Of a stretch of 64,000 nucleotides of DNA, positions 9,976 through 17,492 are shown piece after piece (the first letter of the stretch is position 1; every line of letters starts with the position of its first letter). Source of the DNA: a halophilic archaeon SHRA6 (GTDB lineage: Archaea; Halobacteriota; Halobacteria; Halobacteriales; Haloferacaceae); contig SOPS01000005.1 in NCBI GenBank assembly GCA_005239175.1, positions 124,001 through 188,000 on the forward strand. The letters run 5' to 3'. Under the pieces are notes generated by a model, which worked only from the letters and a program-made list of their open reading frames with translations, was not told the origin of the DNA and did no database searches. Both the position numbers and the translations under genes were made by a program.

Positions 9976-10536
9976 ATGACTAACACACCATCACGTGACG
10001 ATCGATCCGGTGACGACGCAGGCGAGGAGCGGTGGATCACTGACGACGATATGCCAACCGAAGCGGAGCTGTGGGCGCGGCGGGCCGGCAACGACCCTCC
10101 ACCACCGTCGGAGAGCGATTCGTCTACAGGAGAGGACTCACCCTCGTTGACCGCCCGGATGGAACGCTGGCTCGAATACCTGTTTAACAGCGGCGTCGAG
10201 CTCTCGTTTCTGGGCTCGTTCGGGCTGTTGATACTGTTTTTTACCCCACCACTGTTGTCGGTCGACGGCATCTCGTTTTCCGGACTGGTGGCGATCGCCT
10301 CGGGGTCGACGTGGCTCGGACTCTTCCGGGGCGGCTACATTGATGTCGGAGAGTTTCCGGGATACGGGAACTTCGCGAGCGCGCCAGTCCGGTTCGCCGT
10401 CTATAACGTTGCGCTCGTTGGCGGGACGTATGCGGGTGCGTACTGGTGGGACGCACAGTCGTCGCTTCTGTTTGCGATCGTGTTTCCGGCGGTCATCACC
10501 GGGGTCGTGATTGCGTCGGTTCCGCGGCTCACGTGA
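9976..10536 (+). CDS. Conserved-looking membrane protein, function unknown
   Basis: The first ~75 of 186 residues are acidic and soluble, followed by about four membrane segments (FLGSFGLLILFFTPPLLSV is the first). The ATG at 9976 is 16 bp after the pelota stop, so co-transcription with pelA is plausible. I do not recognise the family. Confidence 0.65.
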   Translation: MTNTPSRDDRSGDDAGEERWITDDDMPTEAELWARRAGNDPPPPSESDSSTGEDSPSLTARMERWLEYLFNSGVELSFLGSFGLLILFFTPPLLSVDGISFSGLVAIASGSTWLGLFRGGYIDVGEFPGYGNFASAPVRFAVYNVALVGGTYAGAYWWDAQSSLLFAIVFPAVITGVVIASVPRLT

Positions 10537-10542
10537 CCGCGA

Positions 10543-10779
10543 TCACCGGTGCGTATACAAAAGCGGATTGCCGTCCTCGCTGGTGCTTACACACAGGTCC
10601 ATCACTTCCGAGAGCGAGAGGCTCGTTGGGTCCTGCTTGCAGACGATGAGATAATCGAACGGATCGCCGCAGGCCGGACAGGCGATCGCCGTCGTATTCT
10701 GGTAGGTCGCCATCATCTCGTTTTTCTCCCGCGGCGTGAGATAGCTCACCAGTTCGTCGGGGGTGTCCATTTCCTCCAT
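10543..10779 (-). CDS. Small Cys-rich protein (flagella-cluster/DUF7385-like)
   Basis: This 78-residue protein has a CPACGDPFDYL zinc-knuckle half-site and a further Cys pair, in a layout like the small haloarchaeal proteins annotated as flagella cluster protein or DUF7385. The start at 10779 (MEEMDTPDEL) is preferred to longer in-frame starts; MDTPDEL at 10770 is also possible. It converges on the membrane-protein gene with 6 bp between stops. The family match is from memory and only moderately sure. Confidence 0.6.
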   Translation of the reverse strand: MEEMDTPDELVSYLTPREKNEMMATYQNTTAIACPACGDPFDYLIVCKQDPTSLSLSEVMDLCVSTSEDGNPLLYTHR

Positions 10780-10945
10780 GACACTCGAAAGCTCTCTCCG
10801 AACAATCAAAAGCGTTCGGCCCCCAACAGCACGCTCAAAACACCCGACCAACAACAGCGCGCGGCAAACCGTCGGCCCCGTCAATTCGTGTCCGGGGGCG
10901 CTACCTGTCGGGGCGTTTATTCGCCCGGGGTGGCTACCTCCGCCC

Positions 10946-11221
10946 GTGTCCGATCGCCGAAAACGCTGTACTGCCTGTGGGGAGTCGATCCCTGCGTCTG
11001 CGAAGATCTGTCAACACTGCAAGTCGGTCCAGCCGTCGAACCTCTTGGTGTACGGCGCAATTTTGCTCGGCGTGTTCTGTCTCCTCATTGGCGTCCCGAT
11101 CGCGCTGTTTGCGGTTGGACTCGGCCGGCTGGTTGGGTTTCTCGTCGCGGTGACCGGGTTAGCAATGATTTTCGGCGGGTACACAGCCTACCTCGATCGG
11201 ACCGCAGGCCGTGAGCTGTAG
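10946..11221 (+). CDS. Zinc-ribbon membrane protein
   Basis: This 91-residue protein starts at GTG 10946 (SDRRKRCTACGESIP). It has an N-terminal zinc ribbon with two CxxC pairs 11 residues apart (CTAC and CQHC) and two membrane helices. The zinc-ribbon-plus-two-helices layout is common in haloarchaeal small proteins of unknown function. Longer in-frame starts upstream would add a Pro/Arg-rich non-conserved tail. Confidence 0.65.
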   Translation: MSDRRKRCTACGESIPASAKICQHCKSVQPSNLLVYGAILLGVFCLLIGVPIALFAVGLGRLVGFLVAVTGLAMIFGGYTAYLDRTAGREL

Positions 11222-11242
11222 CGGGCCAACAGGCCCTGGCAA

Positions 11243-11923
11243 TCAGTCGATCGGGTCGATCGACGCTCGTCGTCCGTCGAGTACCCCAAACCGATCGCCG
11301 CGCCGCTGTTCGAGCCAGCCGAGCAGCCGTTCGGCCCACCGGAGCTTCTGGGCTTTCATCGGATCGACGTCGGGATCGTCGAAATCCCAACCGACGAAGG
11401 TGAGCCGATCGGCTCCGAATGCGTCGGCGAGAAACGCCGCGCGATCGCCGTCGGTGAAGCCTCCGAAGTTGTACACCGCCGCTGTGGGTTCTGCCTGTGT
11501 CGTTGCAAGGACGTTTGCTGGCGCCGCCTCTGGAAACCACGAGCGTACCGTCGGGATGTTGTCGCCGTGAGCGTGTGCGGCGACGATCGTTCCCGCGTGA
11601 GTCAGTGCCGCGGCGGTATCGTTGTTCTTGTCGAGGTCAGTGACCATCAGGTCGACCTCGTAGCCGGCCGCACGAACCACGTCAGTAGCCGTAGAGGCGG
11701 CGATAACGGCATCGGCGTCAGCCACACGATCGACCGATGACGAAAGCGACGGCCCGGCACCGACGATGGCAACGTGCGCGCCGTCAAGCCAGGAGAGTCG
11801 ATCGTGGTCGAATGGAATCGCAAACGTCGCCGCGACGTCACGCGCTCGTTCGTCGGCCGATCGATCGAACCCGAAGTCCGCAAGGATGGCTTCGTAGACC
11901 GGTTCCCACTCGTCAAACTGCAT
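11243..11923 (-). CDS. mptE: MptE-like 6-hydroxymethylpterin diphosphokinase
   Basis: This 226-residue protein fits the archaeal DUF115/MptE family, which makes the diphosphate of 6-hydroxymethyl-7,8-dihydropterin, the donor for pterin coupling. Visible family motifs are the glycine-rich loop VAIVGAGPSLSSS, MVTDLDKN, and FVGWDFDDPD near the C-terminus. It lies 2 bp downstream of the dihydropteroate-synthase-like gene on the same strand, so the two very probably form an operon for consecutive steps of folate or another pterin cofactor. Confidence 0.88.
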   Translation of the reverse strand: MQFDEWEPVYEAILADFGFDRSADERARDVAATFAIPFDHDRLSWLDGAHVAIVGAGPSLSSSVDRVADADAVIAASTATDVVRAAGYEVDLMVTDLDKNNDTAAALTHAGTIVAAHAHGDNIPTVRSWFPEAAPANVLATTQAEPTAAVYNFGGFTDGDRAAFLADAFGADRLTFVGWDFDDPDVDPMKAQKLRWAERLLGWLEQRRGDRFGVLDGRRASIDPID

Positions 11924-11925
11924 CG

Positions 11926-13071
11926 TTACTCGAACTGTGCGGCGAGCCGGGTGAGTGGTCCTGCCGCCGGATTCGTGTCCTCGATCGCTCCAGCTAGCGA
12001 TCGAATCGCCCCGGGCGTCCCGAATAAAAGCGCTGCGTCGGTTCGATCGCCGGCGACAAACCGAACCGCAGTTCCCGCCGTAGCCGCCGTGAGCGCGTCG
12101 CGCGTCTCGGGCGAAAATCCGGAGAGCTCGAAGACGCGGGTTACCGTGTCTGCGGCAGCGTTCGGATCGCCGCCAAGGCGATCGAGGTGTCTGTCTGCCT
12201 CGCGCGTCGTCGTCACATCGAGCTCTTCGATCGTCCCCTCGTCACTGGCCGTTCGCGTTCGATCGCGGGCGAACTCCGCGCCGATCAACGCGGCGTCGCG
12301 GGTCTCACGAACATCGTGGGTTCTGATGACGTGTGCGCCCCGCTCGACGGCCATCGATGTCGCCGCCAGCGAGACCGCAAGCGCCTGTTCGGTGTCGCGG
12401 CCGGCGACACTCCGAAGGAAGTTCTTGCGGTTAATCGAGACGAGGATCGGCTGGCCGTAGCCGCGGAACTCCCGCAGTCGCCGAAATGTCTCGCGGTCGT
12501 CCTCGATCGTCTTCTCCTCGCTCCAGCCGCCGAAGGCCGGGTCAACGATCGTTTTGTCGGTGAGCCCATTCAACGACAAGGCCTCGTAGATGTCGTCGAC
12601 ATCTTCGATCGCCCCGGGCCGTTCGAGATCGGGCGGGGAGGCCATCTTTGCGACGGCGACGTCGTAATCGCGACAGACCTCGGGCATCTTCGGATCTGCA
12701 AAGCCGCAGATGTCGTTTACCATATCGAATCCTCGCGAGAGCGCCTCCTCGGCGACCTCGTGGTACCGGGTTTCGATCGAAAAAATCGCATCCCCAGAGA
12801 CGCTTTCGATTGTCTCGATCGCCGTGTCGAGGCGGTCAAGCTCGCCCTCTGCAGAGAGCACCTCAAACTTCTTGTTGGCGGACTCAAGGCCCACGTCGAC
12901 GATATCCGCGCCCTCGTCGATCAGCTCGCGATCGACGTATTCAGCGGCCTCCCCGGCGTTGTTGAAAACGCTCGGTTTGTACGGCGATTCCTGTGACACA
13001 TTCAACACACCCATGATTCGAGGCGGGTGATCGTCACCGATTCCCAACCCCGCCGCATCCACGTTTCGCAT
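11926..13071 (-). CDS. Divergent dihydropteroate synthase homologue
   Basis: This 381-residue protein has a TIM-barrel pterin-binding domain plus a C-terminal extension of about 100 residues. It keeps the frame of the family (GVLNVS, NDICGF, IVDPAFGG, RTHDV) but differs at catalytic loops: the expected GGESTRPG reads GLESANKKF, the SIDTRK loop reads SIETRY, and the GHSRKS loop reads SINRKN. A second, canonical DHPS domain is present at 55754-58129. This copy may therefore couple the pterin to another acceptor, or act on another pterin (inference). The ATG at 13071 is preferred over an upstream in-frame start at 13119. Confidence 0.8.
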   Translation of the reverse strand: MRNVDAAGLGIGDDHPPRIMGVLNVSQESPYKPSVFNNAGEAAEYVDRELIDEGADIVDVGLESANKKFEVLSAEGELDRLDTAIETIESVSGDAIFSIETRYHEVAEEALSRGFDMVNDICGFADPKMPEVCRDYDVAVAKMASPPDLERPGAIEDVDDIYEALSLNGLTDKTIVDPAFGGWSEEKTIEDDRETFRRLREFRGYGQPILVSINRKNFLRSVAGRDTEQALAVSLAATSMAVERGAHVIRTHDVRETRDAALIGAEFARDRTRTASDEGTIEELDVTTTREADRHLDRLGGDPNAAADTVTRVFELSGFSPETRDALTAATAGTAVRFVAGDRTDAALLFGTPGAIRSLAGAIEDTNPAAGPLTRLAAQFE

Positions 13072-13169
13072 GTATCGTAATTTAGGTGATACACACACAT
13101 AGACCGTCCGATCGGGCACCCGTTTGACAGTATTCTATGTGGTCGATCGCGACATAGCCAACCCACACG

Positions 13170-13178
13170 GCTTTTATT
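13170..13178 (+). promoter_or_regulatory. TATA box of the Cys-rich protein/trmJ/tmcA run
   Basis: The tract GCTTTTATT is centred about 26 bp before the ATG at 13201 and probably drives the run 13201-17423. Confidence 0.5.
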
Positions 13179-13200
13179 TGCAGACGGACAAACTCCGAGT

Positions 13201-13803
13201 ATGAGCAAGGTGAGCGTCGGGCTTCGCGGGTGGCGCTTCGAGGAAGCCGAGATATTCGACGAGGAGGGCGAGTTCAAACCCTTAGCAGAAATTCCCGAGG
13301 ACCCACGTCAGCGGCTGATCCGGCTGACGACGCTTCTGGACAAGCCGTGTGACGTTTGTTATCTGATTCACGGCGAGGAGGAGATCAAACGCTGCAACGA
13401 GGCCGCGATCGTCTACGGCGAACCGATGGGTGAGGTGCTTCTCTGTGAGCCACACGAACGCGAGTTTCTCTACTGGTTCCAGGAAGCCGGCGGCAGCGAG
13501 TACAAAGGAAGCGAGGAGCTCGCCGACGCCTTCCACGAGTGGTACGCAGCAGGCAACAGTGCTCCCGAGGGGTACGGGTCCGTCGAACACGTCGATACCG
13601 ACCCAGCGGGCGTTCCCGAACCGCCGAGCCCCGAGGAGATGGAAGCACGGCTCAACGAGGGATTCGAACCCGAGCGCATCGACATTCGCGAGTACATGAG
13701 CGACGAAGAGCGCGCGAAAAGAGACGTGCGCAAGGAGGATGCAGTGACCGACGAGGACCTCGCAGAACTCAATCTCACAGCCGACTACCCGACGAAGCAA
13801 TGA
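13201..13803 (+). CDS. Conserved acidic Cys-containing protein of unknown function
   Basis: This 200-residue protein starts MSKVSVGLRGWRFEEAE. It has a putative metal site made of CDVC, then a Cys in IKRCNEA, then CEPHE, within its first 90 residues, and an acidic C-terminal half. I do not recognise a named family. Its TGA stop overlaps the trmJ ATG (ATGA), so it is translated together with trmJ and tmcA and may act in tRNA modification (inference from context). Confidence 0.75.
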   Translation: MSKVSVGLRGWRFEEAEIFDEEGEFKPLAEIPEDPRQRLIRLTTLLDKPCDVCYLIHGEEEIKRCNEAAIVYGEPMGEVLLCEPHEREFLYWFQEAGGSEYKGSEELADAFHEWYAAGNSAPEGYGSVEHVDTDPAGVPEPPSPEEMEARLNEGFEPERIDIREYMSDEERAKRDVRKEDAVTDEDLAELNLTADYPTKQ

Positions 13804-14594
13804 GCGAGGGTGCCCGACCGAAGCCGGCAGTGGTCGTCGTCGACGCACAGACACCGGGAAACATCGGGACGATCGCCCGCGCAATGAAGAACTTCGGGCT
13901 TTCGGAGCTGTTGCTCGTCGACCCGCCAGCGCTTGATCCAGACGGCGAAGCGTACGGATTCGCCGGTCACGCCCGCGAGGACGTCCTCCCGAACGCGAAG
14001 GAGGTCACCTTCGAGTCGGTCGTCGAGAACTACCACACGATCGGCTGTACGGCGATCACCGGCGAGGACAGCCGCAGGCACATCCGGTATCCGTTCAAGA
14101 CGCCGGTCGAACTCAAAGAAGACCTGCGGACCCTCGACGCCGAAACTGCGCTGGTTTTTGGTCGAGAGGGAATCGGGCTGACGAACGACGAACTGGCGCA
14201 GATCGACCAGATCTGTTCGATCCCCGCAAGCCAGGAATATCCCGTCCTGAATCTCGGACAGGCCGCGACTGTCCTGTTGTACGAGCTTCGGGAGCTGACC
14301 GTCGAGGAGACACAGCTTCCCGACACGGCCCAATCACGTGCAGAGGAAGCCGACGTCGAGCGGTTCTACGGCTACCTATCGGCGTTTCTGGACGCACAGG
14401 GGTACAACGATCGCAAGCGCGAAAAGACAACCCGACTATTCCGGCGGCTCATCGCCAGAGCACACCCGACCGATCGCGAGGTCCACACGCTTATGGGCGT
14501 ATTCCGTCGAGCGAACGCACAGCTCGACCATCGCCGCGAACTGCTCGAAGCGTACGATGAGCCAGACGAACTGAGCAGCCAGACCGGGCCCTGA
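13800..14594 (+). CDS. trmJ: tRNA 2'-O-methyltransferase TrmJ (SPOUT family)
   Basis: This 264-residue SPOUT enzyme begins with the TrmJ motif VVVVDAQTPGNIGTIARAM. It has motif 2 (LVFGREGIGLTNDEL) and motif 3 (IPASQEYPVLNLGQAATVLLYEL), which form the trefoil-knot SAM site, followed by the helical C-terminal extension of TrmJ. Archaeal TrmJ methylates the ribose of C32 in the anticodon loop. It overlaps the preceding gene by 4 bp and is followed one base later by tmcA. Confidence 0.92.
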   Translation: MSEGARPKPAVVVVDAQTPGNIGTIARAMKNFGLSELLLVDPPALDPDGEAYGFAGHAREDVLPNAKEVTFESVVENYHTIGCTAITGEDSRRHIRYPFKTPVELKEDLRTLDAETALVFGREGIGLTNDELAQIDQICSIPASQEYPVLNLGQAATVLLYELRELTVEETQLPDTAQSRAEEADVERFYGYLSAFLDAQGYNDRKREKTTRLFRRLIARAHPTDREVHTLMGVFRRANAQLDHRRELLEAYDEPDELSSQTGP

Positions 14595-14595
14595 G

Positions 14596-16914
14596 ATGGC
14601 GACGACTACCGATCGGCCTGCGCTTCGATCGCTCGTTGAATCGCTCCACGCGGAGGCGACTCGGACGAATGAGCGACGACTGCTTGTTCTCTGTGGGGAC
14701 CGATCGGATTGTATCGACGCTGCTTACACCGCTATTGAGGCGGCTGGCGCGGCCAAATCGGACGTCACTCTCGTTACGACCGACGAGGGATTCAAATACG
14801 ATCGCGTCCATCCCGATCGATCGACCAAGTTACTCGGCCAGACCCATGAGATCGTCGTCCTCGACTGTCACGATCGGTGGTCACCGAACACGATCGGCCG
14901 AACCGTGGGCGCAGTTGACGGCGGCGGGCTATACGTGCTGTTGACACCGCGGTTTCCGGACTGGTCGAACGAGACCTCCGCGCTCGCCGCAGGGCTCACC
15001 GCGCCGCCGTACGAACTCGCAGCTGTCGGCGACAGAACCCAATCGCGGGTGATTGAGACGCTTCGCACCCATCCGGGAGTTGCGATCGTCGAAGTACGCG
15101 AGTCGAACGGGTCGACCGCCACTGACAGGGCCGACAGCGACGGGATTGGCGAGGTCTCGATGATCTGCCGCGACGGATTGACTGGTAGTGTCGCAGCCAA
15201 GACATCGCCTTCACCGGGCGTACCGCGAGGCAGTTCGTTCCCCGAGGTGGTGTTCGAGACCTGCGCAACACGCGACCAACGCCGGGCGGTTCGATCGCTC
15301 GAAGCGCTCGGCGATCCTGGGACGGCCTGCGTACTTGAGGCCGATCGCGGCCGAGGGAAGTCGACAGCCGCTGGACTCGCCGCGGGGGTATTCGCCGCAG
15401 ATGGTCGAACCGTACAGGTGACTGCCCCTGATCGATCGAACGCAGATACTCTCCTGGATCGCGCTCGAGAGACCCTCTCAGCTCTCGGCGTCGACTACGA
15501 GATAGCAGACGCCGATCGCCAGTCGGTCATCGACTGCGGTGGCGATCGCGGGGCAATTCGATTCGATTGTCCGACCGATGCGATCGAACGGGCGACCGAA
15601 GCCGATGTGCTCCTCGTCGAAGAGGCTGCGGGACTCCCCGTCCGAGTGTTATCGGCGCTGTGTACTGCCGACACGATCGGCTTTCTCACGACGATCCGCG
15701 GCTACGAAGGGGCTGGCCGCGGGTTCACAGTTCGGTTCCGCGATCGCCTCGACGCGAGCGCCTACGAGGTCAGGACCGTCGAACTCACCGAACCGATTCG
15801 CTACGCTGCCGGCGATCCGATCGAATCCTGGAGCTTTCGGACGCTGTGTCTCGATGCGAGTCCGACACCCGGTTCGATCGTCGCCGGGGCCGATCCAGCG
15901 GATGCAACGTACGAACAGCTCACGCAGGCGCAGTTGGCGAGCGACGAACGGCTGCTCCGACAGACATTTGGGCTGCTCGTCGACGCACACTACCGGACGA
16001 CTCCTGATGACCTCGGGCGGATGCTCGACGGGCCGAACCTGTCGGTTCGGGCGCTCACGATCGACGGTCACGTCGCCGCAGTCGCGCTGCTCGCTGCCGA
16101 GGGCGGACTCGACGAGGAAACAAGAGAGCAGATCTACCGTGGCGATCGAACCCGCGGCCACCTCGTTCCAGAGCTCCTGACAAGCCAGCTTCGAGACGAG
16201 GATGCGGGCGTTCCGACGAGCCAGCGGATCGTCCGCATCGCGACACACGCCAAACTACGGGGCGAAGGGTTTGGCTCTCAGCTGCTTTCGGCGATCGCCA
16301 GGGAGTTCGAATCCCGCGTCGACTACCTCGCGGTGGCCTACGGCGCAACACCGCGGCTGCTGCGCTTTTGGATCAAGAACGGCTACCGGACAGTCTACCT
16401 CTCTGCGACCGAACACGACACCAGCGGCGAGCACTCGGCAATTATGCTGAGACCGTGTTCGAGCGCCGGAGAGGCGTTGGCCGATCGCCACAGCGAGTGG
16501 TTCAAGAGTCAGCTCCAAAGTAGTCTTTCAGGGCCGCTTTCGACGGTTGACCCGGACGTAGTTCGCTGGACGCTCCGATCGGTCGACGGCTCGATCGACC
16601 CTGAACTTACGGCTCGGGAAGAGCGATTCGTCGCCGGGATGGCTTTCGGTCCAGGAATGTACGGGGCAGGTCCGACGGGCTTTGAGACACTCGCGCTGGC
16701 CGAACTCACGGATCCCAGCGGTGATCTGGATCCCCATGAAGAACGACTGCTCGTCACAGTGGTCTTACAGGGCCGATCGTGGGAGGAGACGAGTGAGCTG
16801 CTCGACTACAACAGCCCCGGTCACTGCATGCGATCGCTTGGTCGGGCCTACAGGCCAATCGCCGAACGCTTCGGAGGGGAACGAACGCGAGCAGAACGGA
16901 GGCGATACGAATGA
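14596..16914 (+). CDS. tmcA: tRNA(Met) cytidine acetyltransferase TmcA
   Basis: The 772 residues match the full TmcA layout: an N-terminal DUF1726-like domain, a RecD-like helicase module with Walker A (LEADRGRGKSTAAGLAAG) near residue 250 and a DEAD-box-like site (DVLLVEEAAGL), then a GNAT acetyltransferase domain (RIATHAKLRGEGFGSQLL) and a C-terminal tRNA-binding domain. The enzyme uses ATP and acetyl-CoA to form N4-acetylcytidine; archaeal members can act on RNA sites beyond the wobble base of elongator tRNA-Met. The gene is especially dense in the CGATCG hexamer. Confidence 0.95.
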   Translation: MATTTDRPALRSLVESLHAEATRTNERRLLVLCGDRSDCIDAAYTAIEAAGAAKSDVTLVTTDEGFKYDRVHPDRSTKLLGQTHEIVVLDCHDRWSPNTIGRTVGAVDGGGLYVLLTPRFPDWSNETSALAAGLTAPPYELAAVGDRTQSRVIETLRTHPGVAIVEVRESNGSTATDRADSDGIGEVSMICRDGLTGSVAAKTSPSPGVPRGSSFPEVVFETCATRDQRRAVRSLEALGDPGTACVLEADRGRGKSTAAGLAAGVFAADGRTVQVTAPDRSNADTLLDRARETLSALGVDYEIADADRQSVIDCGGDRGAIRFDCPTDAIERATEADVLLVEEAAGLPVRVLSALCTADTIGFLTTIRGYEGAGRGFTVRFRDRLDASAYEVRTVELTEPIRYAAGDPIESWSFRTLCLDASPTPGSIVAGADPADATYEQLTQAQLASDERLLRQTFGLLVDAHYRTTPDDLGRMLDGPNLSVRALTIDGHVAAVALLAAEGGLDEETREQIYRGDRTRGHLVPELLTSQLRDEDAGVPTSQRIVRIATHAKLRGEGFGSQLLSAIAREFESRVDYLAVAYGATPRLLRFWIKNGYRTVYLSATEHDTSGEHSAIMLRPCSSAGEALADRHSEWFKSQLQSSLSGPLSTVDPDVVRWTLRSVDGSIDPELTAREERFVAGMAFGPGMYGAGPTGFETLALAELTDPSGDLDPHEERLLVTVVLQGRSWEETSELLDYNSPGHCMRSLGRAYRPIAERFGGERTRAERRRYE

Positions 16915-17423
16915 GCGGGTCGCTTGTTGTCGGAACCGTTGGGGGGATCGATCTTGTCCTTGCGGTTGCGATCGCGCTGCTCGTGTTGGGCGTCGTCGGC
17001 AGCGTTGTACCCCTGTTGCCCTCTGGGTTACTCTCGCTAAGTGGACTCCTCGTCTACTGGATCTGGGGCAACGCGCTGGTTCATCCGATCGTGTTGGCGG
17101 CGCTTGCGATCGCTACGCTCCTCGCTGCGGCTCTCGAGCATCTCGGCGGGCCACTCGCCGCAAAGGCTGGTGGCGCGTCGAATCAGGTGATGGCTGCGGC
17201 GGCGATCGCCGGCTTCTTGCTGTTTTTTGTCGCCGGACCGATCGGCGTTATTCTCGGTGTAGTGGGGACCGTCTTCGGGATCGAACTGTATCGGGGCACG
17301 GCGATCGAAACCGCGGCGAAACGAGGCGTCTATACCGGCCTCGGCATCCTTGCGTCGACAGTCATGCAACTGCTCATGACCGCAGCGATCCTTCTTGGGT
17401 TCCTCCTCGCCGTCGTTATCTGA
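16911..17423 (+). CDS. DUF456-family membrane protein
   Basis: This 170-residue, very hydrophobic protein has the DUF456 pattern: LLVLGVVGSVVPLLPSGLLSLSG in the first helix pair, then LEHLGGPLAAKAGGASNQV and a Gly-rich helix. Function is unknown. The ATG overlaps the tmcA stop (ATGA), so it is co-translated with tmcA. Confidence 0.85.
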   Translation: MSGSLVVGTVGGIDLVLAVAIALLVLGVVGSVVPLLPSGLLSLSGLLVYWIWGNALVHPIVLAALAIATLLAAALEHLGGPLAAKAGGASNQVMAAAAIAGFLLFFVAGPIGVILGVVGTVFGIELYRGTAIETAAKRGVYTGLGILASTVMQLLMTAAILLGFLLAVVI

Positions 17424-17426
17424 TGG

Positions 17427-17486
17427 CCACTTTCAGCAGCGGATTACCACTTTCGTCAGCTGATTATCACTTTCGCCAGCGGATCA
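17427..17486. repeat. Three degenerate 20-bp tandem repeats after the gltX stop
   Basis: Units begin at 17427, 17447 and 17467 and follow the consensus YCACTTTCNNCAGCKGATYA. A partial fourth unit starts at 17487 and runs into the last codons of gltX (TGA at 17493-17495 on the minus strand). They fill the whole gap between the convergent DUF456 and gltX genes. Confidence 0.8.
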
Positions 17487-17492
17487 CCACGG

